A DNA stretch of 10,527 nucleotides from Candidatus Moraniibacteriota bacterium (lineage in GTDB: Bacteria; Patescibacteriota; Minisyncoccia; Moranbacterales; GCA-2747515): the NCBI GenBank assembly GCA_029938745.1, contig JAOZUJ010000036.1:1-10527 (forward strand), given 5' to 3'. Shown piece after piece: positions 1-5,542 of the stretch; position 1 is the stretch's first letter; each line of letters opens with the position of its first letter. A program made the position numbers and the translations under genes. The notes under the pieces are model-generated. The model ran no database searches. It worked only from the letters and a program-made list of their open reading frames with translations, and was not told the DNA's origin.

Positions 1-49
1 CACCTCGTTTACACCGAGGGGGTCGTGAGTTCGAGTCTCTCAGCGTGTA
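1..49 (+). tRNA. tRNA-Val (anticodon UAC), 5' end cut off by window edge
   Basis: This is the 3' part of a tRNA. The anticodon stem CCTCG/CGAGG (3-7 with 15-19) encloses the loop TTTACAC, giving anticodon TAC (10-12), which reads valine codons. A five-base variable loop (20-24) and a T arm with loop TTCGAGT (30-36) follow, then the acceptor 3' strand 42-48 and discriminator A49. The T stem GTGAG/CTCTC has a T-T mismatch at its second pair. No CCA is encoded after the discriminator. The acceptor 5' strand and the D arm lie outside the window. Confidence 0.85.
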
Positions 50-70
50 CGTGATATTGAAAAAATATAT

Positions 71-145
71 GCCGAGGTAGCTCAGTGGTAGAGCAAAGGA
101 CTGAAAATCCTTGTGTCGAGAGTTCAATTCTCTCCCTCGGCACCA
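71..145 (+). tRNA. tRNA-Phe (anticodon GAA)
   Basis: This is a complete cloverleaf. The acceptor GCCGAGG (71-77) pairs with CCTCGGC (135-141). The D stem is GCTC/GAGC (80-83, 91-94). The anticodon stem AAGGA/TCCTT encloses CTGAAAA with anticodon GAA at 103-105. The T stem GAGAG/CTCTC encloses TTCAATT. The discriminator is A142 and the 3' CCA is genomically encoded (143-145), unlike the other tRNAs in this window. It lies 21 bases after tRNA-Val and is probably cotranscribed with it; an intrinsic terminator follows. Confidence 0.97.
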
Positions 146-167
146 TGTATTTATATAAATACACTAC

Positions 168-191
168 AAAAGAGCCTTTTAGGGCTTTTTT
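168..191 (+). terminator. Intrinsic terminator after the tRNA-Val/tRNA-Phe unit
   Basis: The arms AAAAGAGCC (168-176) and GGCTTTTTT (183-191) pair through a GC-containing core (AGCC/GGCT) with one G-T wobble and a six-base loop. The 3' arm itself runs into the T tract. The site is 23 bases downstream of the tRNA-Phe CCA end, where a rho-independent terminator is expected. Confidence 0.7.
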
Positions 192-220
192 TGTTGACGA
201 AATGAAAAAAAACATATAAT
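191..220 (+). promoter_or_regulatory. Promoter for tRNA-Met (and possibly tRNA-Gly)
   Basis: A perfect -10 hexamer TATAAT lies at 215-220. The -35 candidates are TTGTTG at 191-196 (18-base spacing) and the overlapping TTGACG at 194-199 (closer to consensus but only 15-base spacing). The predicted transcription start near 227 is about 24 bases before tRNA-Met. The site sits directly after the preceding terminator, as expected for a new transcription unit. Confidence 0.55.
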
Positions 221-250
221 ATATTGAGGTGATTAGATGGTTATGATTAT

Positions 251-322
251 GGGACCATAGCTCAGTGGTAGAGCACGCGACTCATAATCGCTTGGTCGCA
301 GGTTCGAACCCTGCTGGTCCCA
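251..322 (+). tRNA. tRNA with CAU anticodon (elongator Met, or Ile2)
   Basis: The acceptor GGGACCA (251-257) pairs with TGGTCCC (315-321). The D stem is GCTC/GAGC. The anticodon loop CTCATAA gives CAT at 283-285. The T stem GCAGG/CCTGC encloses TTCGAAC, and the discriminator is A322 with no encoded CCA. The first pair is G1-C72 and the anticodon stem lacks the three G-C pairs of initiator tRNA, so this is not tRNA-fMet. Whether it is elongator Met or a lysidine-modified Ile2 cannot be settled by eye. The outermost anticodon-stem pair (C276/T292) is mismatched. Confidence 0.92.
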
Positions 323-391
323 CTCTTTTAATTAAAAATGTAAAATTAATAATTAAAAATTATTTAAAAGTGCGTCTGTGTCATAAAACAG

Positions 392-463
392 GCGAGTGTC
401 GTATAACGGTTATTACACCACCTTGCCAAGGTAGAAATGGCGGTTCGATTCCGCTCACTCGCT
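392..463 (+). tRNA. tRNA-Gly (anticodon GCC)
   Basis: The acceptor GCGAGTG (392-398) pairs with CACTCGC (456-462), followed by discriminator T463, the usual base for bacterial tRNA-Gly. The anticodon loop TTGCCAA gives GCC at 425-427. The T loop is TTCGATT. The D arm is of the GTCGTATAACGG type rather than the common GCTCAG type. The anticodon stem CCACC/GGTAG has one C-A mismatch, and no CCA is encoded. It follows tRNA-Met after a 69-base A/T-rich spacer in which I see no gene or clear promoter. Confidence 0.93.
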
Positions 464-467
464 CAAA

Positions 468-511
468 ATAAATAAAAACTAGATATTTCAAAACATCTAG
501 TTTTTATTTAT
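468..511. terminator. 17-bp perfect stem-loop, likely bidirectional terminator
   Basis: ATAAATAAAAACTAGAT (468-484) is the exact reverse complement of 495-511, with a ten-base loop. The arms carry A- and T-tracts on both strands, so it could terminate transcription from either side. It begins five bases after tRNA-Gly and separates the tRNA block from the DnaA-box region. The stem has only two G-C pairs, so its strength as a terminator is uncertain. Its 3' arm overlaps the first DnaA box. Confidence 0.6.
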
Positions 512-531
512 CCACAGAAAACTGTGTTTAA

Positions 532-564
532 CCTGTGAATATGTGTATAACTTCCTGTGAATAT
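532..564. repeat. Direct repeat CCTGTGAATAT (two copies) in the DnaA-box region
   Basis: The 11-mer CCTGTGAATAT occurs at 532-542 and again at 554-564, a 22-base period or about two helical turns. Each copy contains a one-mismatch reverse-strand DnaA box. An exact reverse-strand box, TGTGTATAA (542-550), sits between them and shares base 542 with the first copy. The same-face spacing suggests cooperative protein binding. Confidence 0.6.
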
Positions 565-596
565 CCTTGTATAAATTTAGAATAAAATAATTAATT

Positions 597-639
597 TGTG
601 GATAACTTACCATTTTTCCCATAATAAAAGTTATCCACA
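597..639. repeat. 12-bp inverted repeat formed by two strong DnaA boxes
   Basis: TGTGGATAACTT (597-608) and AAGTTATCCACA (628-639) are exact reverse complements separated by 19 bases. The match extends three bases beyond each nine-base DnaA box, so the two boxes form a designed-looking convergent pair rather than chance hits. Confidence 0.75.
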
Positions 640-724
640 TTTCACAACACATATTCACTTTTTTATTCACACCTATTATTTTCAATCTATTTCTACACAT
701 TTAATATTTATCCACTTATACATA

Positions 725-742
725 TAGTAATAGTAATAATAG
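725..742 (+). repeat. TAG/TAA triplet run (DnaA-trio-like)
   Basis: Six consecutive triplets TAG TAA TAG TAA TAA TAG begin immediately after the last DnaA-like box (716-724). DnaA-trios are runs of 3'-(G/A)AT-5', which read 5'-TA(G/A)-3', and they load DnaA onto single strands at many bacterial origins. Here the run lies on the + strand with the boxes on its 5' side. As I recall the Bacillus layout, the box-proximal end should be the 3' end, so the polarity looks reversed. Confidence 0.4.
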
Positions 743-822
743 ATTATATATATAATAAAGTATTAAATTATATATAAATTTCAAAAAACCATTTAACCTA
801 TTTCCCATTTCTGTGAAATTTG

Positions 823-831
823 TGGTATACT
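823..831 (+). promoter_or_regulatory. Extended -10 promoter of the secretion cluster
   Basis: TGGTATACT combines the TGn extension (823-825) with a near-consensus -10 hexamer TATACT (826-831). No good -35 is seen; TTTCCC/TTCCCA near 801-807 is weak, which is acceptable with an extended -10. The predicted start of transcription near 838 leaves a leader of about 25 bases before the GTG at 863. The identical nonamer lies before the gene at 8154. Confidence 0.55.
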
Positions 832-845
832 AATATAGTAAAAAA

Positions 846-864
846 ACTTAAATATAGTTTAAGT
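846..864 (+). promoter_or_regulatory. Small leader hairpin overlapping the GTG start
   Basis: ACTTAAA (846-852) and TTTAAGT (858-864) are exact inverted repeats around a five-base loop. The 3' arm includes the first two bases of the GTG start codon at 863, so the hairpin could mask initiation. The stem is A/T-rich and weak, so the regulatory role is speculative. Confidence 0.3.
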
Positions 865-2764
865 GAAAATAAATATAGATACAATTTATAAAAATTCTTT
901 TTATAAAAAACTTTTTCTAGTTTGTGGAATGTTTTTTATATTATTTAATATACAATTATCCTTCAATCAAAACTCTATACAAGATATTTCATTTACAAAT
1001 AAGTGTGATGCTCAATGGTATAAGTTTGGGATGGGTAAAAAAGAAACAAAAACAAAACAAATAACAATAGATCATAAATGGAGTGATAATCCAATGATAG
1101 ATGCAATACATTGGTTATTATTAGCTGTATTGAAATTTATAGGACTTGGTATCGTATTAACAACATCAATGATGTCTTTTTCTATATCACCAGAATTTAG
1201 TAATGCACTTTTTAATAGTGATGGTGTATATGCAGGATGGAAAATTGTACGGGATTTTCTTAATATTTTCTTTGTTTTTTTCTTATTATTCTCTGCATTT
1301 GCAACGGTATTTCAGGTTCAATCATATCATATCAAAAAAACATGGGTATTAATTATTGTAATGGCTTTACTTGTTAATTTTTCATGGCCAATAACACGAG
1401 TAATCATTGATTTTACAAATGTTTTAATGGTTACAATACTTGGTGCTGATGGCACAACTACTACACCAGCATCTGGATTAATTTCACGCTTTAGTGATAG
1501 TTCACAATTTGTAAAATCAATGATTGGAGAAGATTTTTTTAAAGGGAATGAAGTTCAGGGTGGAGAAGAAGGTTTATTAATGGCATTATTACTTGGTATT
1601 GGAGTGGGTTTATTTATATTATTTACTTTCTTTACAATAATGCTCTTATTAATGGCACGAACAATACTTCTTGTTATTCTTCTTATTTTTGCACCAATTG
1701 GATATGTACTTTTAGCATTTCCATCAACAAAATCATATGCAAGTGGATGGTGGAATTTATTATTTAAACAAGCATTTGTAGGTCCTATTGTCATTTTTTT
1801 ATTATATCTATCAACAATAATATTAGGTGATATGACTACTACTAATTCTGACACTCTTGGAAAGATATTAACGGAAAATGGTATTAAGAATGCATTTACA
1901 GGTTTATCATCAGTTATGTTGGCAATGGGACTTTTTTGGACGAGTATTTTAGCGGCACAAAAAATGAGTGGACAAACAGCAAATCTTGCACTTGCAGGTG
2001 CAAAAAAGGCGCGAGGTGCAGCGATTGGTATGACAAAAGCTGGTGGAAAAGGATTGGATAATATAACAGGTGGTCACGTTGGTGGTACAGTGCAAGGAGT
2101 GAGACAACAATTTAAAAACTATGGTAAAAATTATCAAGCAAAGAAAGATGCTGTTGCAGATCGTGTAACTTCTGATAAAATGGGTTATGGTGAAGCAAAT
2201 AATAGGAAAAGGGAAAATAAATCAATGTTAGATCAAGAAAAGAAAAATAAGGAATCTGGTATAACACATGATGAGGCAGCAAAAAAAGCAGAAACAGAAA
2301 AAGATCCAGGAAAATTACGTGCATATTTAGCACATGCGCAGAAGGGAGACAATTTTGGGAAAGACACTGCTGTTTATGATAAATTAGTACAATCATTAGA
2401 TAAATTGAGTAAAGTGGAAAGAGAAAGTGCACGAAAGAAAATTGATAATGCATATAAAGATAAAGGAAATGGTGATACAGTATTTGATCATAAATTAGAT
2501 CAAGAAATAGATCGAAGTGCATCTACAGCTCAACAAAATACAGTACGACAATCAGTTGCAAATGATGTATATGGTAATATGGATGCAAAAACATGGGCAA
2601 AACAGGGAAACACAATGAATAAAATTGGAAGTGCAGACTTTAATGGTGTTCAGAATGATTTAGATCAAAAATTAGACAGAGTTAGTTTTGCACGAGATAT
2701 ACAAAAGCATGCAAACACAGAAGTGTATGGTAAAATGCAAGGTGTGAATCCAAATCTATCATAA
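863..2764 (+). CDS. VirB6/TrbL-like polytopic T4SS membrane protein with long soluble C-terminal tail
   Basis: This 633-residue protein has about eight hydrophobic segments, at roughly 16-34, 83-104, 131-150, 160-192, 237-264, 266-286, 303-322 and 347-365. The 266-300 stretch (ARTILLVILLIFAPIGYVLL, then a W-W pair near 296) resembles the conserved core of VirB6/TrbL proteins, which form part of the inner-membrane channel of type IV secretion systems. Residues 366-633 are hydrophilic, rich in Lys, Asp, Ala and Gln, and start with a Gly/Ala/Lys-rich linker; such tails occur in extended VirB6 proteins. The start is GTG at 863, chosen because it keeps a basic N-terminus before the first hydrophobic segment; the next in-frame ATG would cut into that segment. 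No Shine-Dalgarno motif is seen. It is first in the cluster, ten bases before the next gene. Family assignment is by topology and context, so moderate. Confidence 0.72.
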   Translation: MKINIDTIYKNSFYKKLFLVCGMFFILFNIQLSFNQNSIQDISFTNKCDAQWYKFGMGKKETKTKQITIDHKWSDNPMIDAIHWLLLAVLKFIGLGIVLTTSMMSFSISPEFSNALFNSDGVYAGWKIVRDFLNIFFVFFLLFSAFATVFQVQSYHIKKTWVLIIVMALLVNFSWPITRVIIDFTNVLMVTILGADGTTTTPASGLISRFSDSSQFVKSMIGEDFFKGNEVQGGEEGLLMALLLGIGVGLFILFTFFTIMLLLMARTILLVILLIFAPIGYVLLAFPSTKSYASGWWNLLFKQAFVGPIVIFLLYLSTIILGDMTTTNSDTLGKILTENGIKNAFTGLSSVMLAMGLFWTSILAAQKMSGQTANLALAGAKKARGAAIGMTKAGGKGLDNITGGHVGGTVQGVRQQFKNYGKNYQAKKDAVADRVTSDKMGYGEANNRKRENKSMLDQEKKNKESGITHDEAAKKAETEKDPGKLRAYLAHAQKGDNFGKDTAVYDKLVQSLDKLSKVERESARKKIDNAYKDKGNGDTVFDHKLDQEIDRSASTAQQNTVRQSVANDVYGNMDAKTWAKQGNTMNKIGSADFNGVQNDLDQKLDRVSFARDIQKHANTEVYGKMQGVNPNLS

Positions 2765-2774
2765 ATAAAAAAAA

Positions 2775-4289
2775 ATGCAAGATTATTACGAAAAACAAAA
2801 ATATTATCCCACACTTGTTTCTGATATATATGGAAATAAAGAACAAAACGAAGGACGTGTGAGGATGCAAAAGATACATTCTTTACCTCAAAAAATACAA
2901 GATTTATTATTTTCAGATGAGGTGATAGATTTTATTTATCGTGTAGAAAAAAAATATCATTTACAAGATGCACAAACAGAGGATTTTTCACGTACTGTGC
3001 GACAATATTTTTTTGGAGAAATTACAGAGGGTAATTTTGCAAAAAAAGTGGCAGAAATTTGTAATATAACACCAGAAGAAGCTATTAAACTTCTAGGTGC
3101 AATTAAATCTATTAAACCAAAGAATGAAGATAAAAATAGAGAAATAATTCAATTATCATTAATAAAAGCACTAGAAAAATATCCAAAAATTATTGGGCAA
3201 ATAATTACAAGTCGGAGTATTATTACAAAACCATTTTTAAAACCATTAAAACCAACAATAAAAAATTGGATTATTGTATATGAAAAGATTTTAGGTGTGA
3301 ATGATCATTCAATGATAGAACGTGGTGAATTTGTATTTCGTTCAGATGCAACAAAAGGACTCACAGAAGATGAACGAAATATATTATTGATATTATTTAA
3401 ATCACGAGATGAAAATACAGTACTTAATATTGATCCACAGGAACAAAAAATTATTTTTATACAAAAACAAGAGAAGGAAGAGAAAATAACACAAAAAAAC
3501 ACAGAAAATATTAAAAAAGAAGTTGTACAAAGTCTAAAAACACAAAAAATACAAACACAGGTAGAAGAACAAAATATCATACAAAGACAAGAAAAAACAA
3601 TAAAAAAGGAAGAACAAAATCAATATGGGGTGGATTCTATTAATTATGAAATACAAAGTAAAAATCCACAATTACATAAGGTTGTGAATAATCAAAAAAT
3701 AAACACACAAGAGGAAAAAATACAAAATATTGAAGATAAAGATATAGTAAATATTAAAGAGGATGTTGTACAAAGTCTAAAAACACAAAAAACACAACCA
3801 CAAGCAGAAAAGCAGAACAATGAAGTTGAAAATACAGAAATGAAAAAAATTTCCACAGATGTACAAAAGGAAATTACAAAAAACAGAATTGAAATGGAAG
3901 GAGTTCCAAAAAAAGTTTCAAATGAAAATTTTGATAATAAAAAAATTGGCTCACAATCGTATCAAGAACAAAAACAAAATAATACAACAAAAATACCTAG
4001 AAAAAATATACAAAAAAAACCATTACGTGTCACAGAGGACTTAGGCGTACCAGCACAAACGCAAAATACAATAAATAATACTGATAATATAATTCAAAAA
4101 GAAAATTTTGATAATATTGAAAATAAGAGTAATGAAGAAGAAGAAAAAGAAATAATGCAGGGAAAAATTAGCTTCAGCTCAAATCATGTGATGCCAGCGG
4201 AAAAAAAGAAAAAAAATATAAAAAAACAACAGGGTATTTATTTAAAACCAATAGGATATTCACATATTGAAACTAATCAAGAAAAATAA
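2775..4289 (+). CDS. Unrecognised T4SS-cluster protein: helical N-terminal part and low-complexity Lys/Gln/Asn/Glu tail
   Basis: This 504-residue protein has no signal peptide or membrane segment. Residues 35-220 look folded and mostly helical (LPQKIQDLLFSDEVIDFIYR near 37-56, then GEITEGNFAKKVAEICNITP at 81-100). This pattern resembles uncharacterised proteins I associate with Patescibacteria secretion clusters, but I know no function. Residues from about 225 to 460 are low complexity. They contain a 23-residue duplication (245-267 and 326-348, both with VVQSLKTQK) and two ENFDN motifs. A short, less repetitive end (about 458-504) includes GKISFSSNHVMP and may be a conserved docking motif. 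The gene follows the VirB6-like gene by ten bases and shows no ribosome-binding motif. It may be a cytoplasmic accessory or tether protein of the machine; that is inference only. Confidence 0.8.
   Translation: MQDYYEKQKYYPTLVSDIYGNKEQNEGRVRMQKIHSLPQKIQDLLFSDEVIDFIYRVEKKYHLQDAQTEDFSRTVRQYFFGEITEGNFAKKVAEICNITPEEAIKLLGAIKSIKPKNEDKNREIIQLSLIKALEKYPKIIGQIITSRSIITKPFLKPLKPTIKNWIIVYEKILGVNDHSMIERGEFVFRSDATKGLTEDERNILLILFKSRDENTVLNIDPQEQKIIFIQKQEKEEKITQKNTENIKKEVVQSLKTQKIQTQVEEQNIIQRQEKTIKKEEQNQYGVDSINYEIQSKNPQLHKVVNNQKINTQEEKIQNIEDKDIVNIKEDVVQSLKTQKTQPQAEKQNNEVENTEMKKISTDVQKEITKNRIEMEGVPKKVSNENFDNKKIGSQSYQEQKQNNTTKIPRKNIQKKPLRVTEDLGVPAQTQNTINNTDNIIQKENFDNIENKSNEEEEKEIMQGKISFSSNHVMPAEKKKKNIKKQQGIYLKPIGYSHIETNQEK
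3507..3575 (+). repeat. Internal 69-bp repeat, copy 1 (copy 2 at 3750-3818)
   Basis: The 69 bases here and at 3750-3818 encode related 23-residue units (NIKKEVVQSLKTQ... and NIKEDVVQSLKTQ...). By eye they differ at 11 of 69 bases, and an uninterrupted identical stretch of about 28 bases covers the VVQSLKTQK part. The copies are in frame, 243 bases apart. Confidence 0.7.
3750..3818 (+). repeat. Internal 69-bp repeat, copy 2
   Basis: This is the partner of 3507-3575. The substitutions lie mainly at the ends of the unit, and the central VVQSLKTQK coding stretch is conserved, suggesting a duplicated short linear motif within the low-complexity tail. Confidence 0.7.
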
Positions 4290-4323
4290 TAATATATTAT
4301 TTGTACTATAAAATATAACTATG

Positions 4324-4332
4324 TGTTATAAT
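4324..4332 (+). promoter_or_regulatory. Extended -10 promoter before the PrgI-family gene
   Basis: The 73-base gap before the PrgI gene contains TGT (4324-4326) followed by a perfect TATAAT (4327-4332). Transcription would start near 4339, about 24 bases before the ATG at 4363. TTGTAC at 4301-4306 is present but is 20 bases from the -10, too far for a normal -35. A 14-bp A/T palindrome (4288-4301) overlaps the previous stop and might weakly terminate upstream transcription. Confidence 0.45.
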
Positions 4333-4362
4333 TGTTGTATGTGGATATAAATAAAAAATATT

Positions 4363-4812
4363 ATGCAAATTGTACCACAATATATTGATATAGAAGATAA
4401 AATTGCTGGACCATTAACATGGAAACATCTTGGGTGGTTTTTTGGTGGTGGTGGATTGGTGATATTTGCATTTTCAGTACTAGATCGGATGACATTTTAT
4501 TTTGTGGCAATTCCTATTATTGGACTAACTGTGGCACTTGCTTTTTATCGTCCAAATGGTGTTTCATTATCAGAATTTATTGGATATGGTTTTGGTTTTT
4601 TATTTCATCCAAAGGTATATACATGGGAGCGAGAAATACAAAAAACAAACAAAAAAAGAAAAAAGGAGGAAATGAAAATTTCAACGACAAGTGAGGTGGA
4701 AAAGGTTTCAATTGGTGATATTGAAGCTCTTGCGCAAACACTCGATAGTGGCGGGAGAGAGAGGAATGAAAAAATACAAGAATTAATAAAAAAACAAGCA
4801 AATAAGAAATAA
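4363..4812 (+). CDS. PrgI-family T4SS protein (VirB3-like)
   Basis: This 149-residue protein opens with QYIDIEDKIAGPLTWKHLGW, the hallmark of PrgI-family proteins, followed by two hydrophobic segments (about 22-40 and 43-62), the motif AFYRPNGVSLSEFI and an aromatic stretch ending near 88 (FHPKVYTWER). PrgI proteins are small inner-membrane subunits of Gram-positive conjugation systems. They occupy the place of VirB3 and usually precede the VirB4 ATPase gene, exactly as here. Residues 90-149 are a charged tail, rich in Lys and Glu, that would be cytoplasmic. The ATG follows an A/T-rich stretch without Shine-Dalgarno motif. The next gene starts 11 bases after the stop. Confidence 0.88.
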   Translation: MQIVPQYIDIEDKIAGPLTWKHLGWFFGGGGLVIFAFSVLDRMTFYFVAIPIIGLTVALAFYRPNGVSLSEFIGYGFGFLFHPKVYTWEREIQKTNKKRKKEEMKISTTSEVEKVSIGDIEALAQTLDSGGRERNEKIQELIKKQANKK

Positions 4813-4823
4813 ATATAAATATT

Positions 4824-5507
4824 ATGGGATTTATGGGTAGTTCAGAAGAAAATTCTGGAACAAGTACACTAAAATATGTTGATATTAAAACAATTAAAGA
4901 TGGTGTTGTTGTATTAAAAAGTGGAGCATTACGCGCTGTCCTCTTAGTGTCTTCTGTAAACTTTGATTTAAAATCATCAGATGAACAAATAGCAATTATA
5001 GGTGCATATCAAAATTTTTTAAATTCATTGGATTTTAGTATCCAAATTGTTATAAGTTCACGAAAATTGAATATTATACCATATACAGAATTATTAACAG
5101 AAAAAGCGAATGAGCAGAGAAATGAGTTATTAAAAATTCAAATTATTGAATATAGAGAATTTATCAAAAATCTCACAGAATTGACAAATATTATGAGTAA
5201 ATCTTTTTATTTAGTTGTACCTTTTGCACCAGTGGAGGATGAAAGTTCTGGTGTGTTAGGAAAAATTTCACATACATTAGCACCATCTCAAAATATTACT
5301 GAACATGAAGAATTATTTGAAACATATAAAAATCAATTATGGCAACGTGTGGATCATGTTGCGGCAGCACTTGGTGGCACAGGATTACATTTTACAACAT
5401 TAAATACAAATGAATTAATAGAGCTATTTTATGGAATGTATAATCCATCAGAATATGCAAAATCAGAAATTAAAGATATTACAAAAACAGATATTAAACA
5501 AATGTAA
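4824..5507 (+). CDS. TraC-like domain protein (accessory to VirB4)
   Basis: This 227-residue soluble protein has no membrane segment. Residues 17-90 (KYVDIKTIKDGVVVLKSGAL, then SSVNFDLKSSDEQIAIIGAY) match the pattern of the TraC-like domain, similar to the N-terminal region of VirB4/TraC ATPases. It has no Walker A or B motif, so it is not an ATPase. The ATPase encoded 35 bases downstream has its own N-terminal domain, so this is a separate extra subunit rather than a split piece. The middle (90-135) is helical and rich in charged residues; the end contains GGTGLHFTTLNTNELIELFY. An alternative start is the ATG at 4833. No Shine-Dalgarno motif is visible. A regulatory or assembly partner of VirB4 is the likely role, by inference. 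Confidence 0.8.
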   Translation: MGFMGSSEENSGTSTLKYVDIKTIKDGVVVLKSGALRAVLLVSSVNFDLKSSDEQIAIIGAYQNFLNSLDFSIQIVISSRKLNIIPYTELLTEKANEQRNELLKIQIIEYREFIKNLTELTNIMSKSFYLVVPFAPVEDESSGVLGKISHTLAPSQNITEHEELFETYKNQLWQRVDHVAAALGGTGLHFTTLNTNELIELFYGMYNPSEYAKSEIKDITKTDIKQM

Positions 5508-5542
5508 TGTAAAGAAGATAATTTAATGAATTTAACAGAAAT

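Larger units (their letters stand above)
508..790. other. oriC: Candidate replication origin (oriC): DnaA-box cluster plus A/T-rich unwinding region
   Basis: There is no credible gene between 511 and 862. Exact matches to the DnaA box TTATNCACA occur at 508-516 (+), 542-550 (-), 597-605 (-), 631-639 (+) and 663-671 (+); three are the strong form TTATCCACA. One-mismatch boxes occur at 523-531, 534-542, 556-564, 691-699, 708-716 and 716-724. An almost pure A/T tract follows (722-786). A dense box array beside an A/T-rich tract is the bacterial oriC architecture. dnaA, dnaN and gyrase genes are absent from the window, so adjacency cannot support the call. A plasmid or integrated-element origin, or a DnaA-titrating site, are alternatives. 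Confidence 0.68.

Noticed and set aside
9..215. Minus-strand open frame of 68 codons across the tRNA-Val/Phe region
   Set aside because: It is antisense to two clear tRNAs and a terminator; the apparent protein is translated tRNA sequence.
1..463. tRNA genes as integration (att) sites of an integrative element carrying the secretion cluster
   Set aside because: No integrase, direct repeat of a tRNA 3' end, or transposase is visible in the window, so integration is not supported here.
265..471. Plus-strand open frame of 68 codons
   Set aside because: It is made of tRNA-Met and tRNA-Gly sequence and has no start context or protein-like composition.
497..700. Minus-strand open frame of 67 codons in the intergenic region
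   Set aside because: It covers the DnaA-box cluster and the terminator stem; the composition is that of the repeats, not of a gene.
1555..1854. Minus-strand open frame of 99 codons inside the VirB6-like gene
   Set aside because: It is antisense to a conserved transmembrane coding region and has no promoter or family resemblance; the same holds for the other antisense frames at 1949-2522 and 3305-3580.
4339..4347. TGTGGATAT upstream of the PrgI gene as a further DnaA box
   Set aside because: It is a single one-mismatch match, isolated from other boxes and inside a promoter leader; chance is sufficient.
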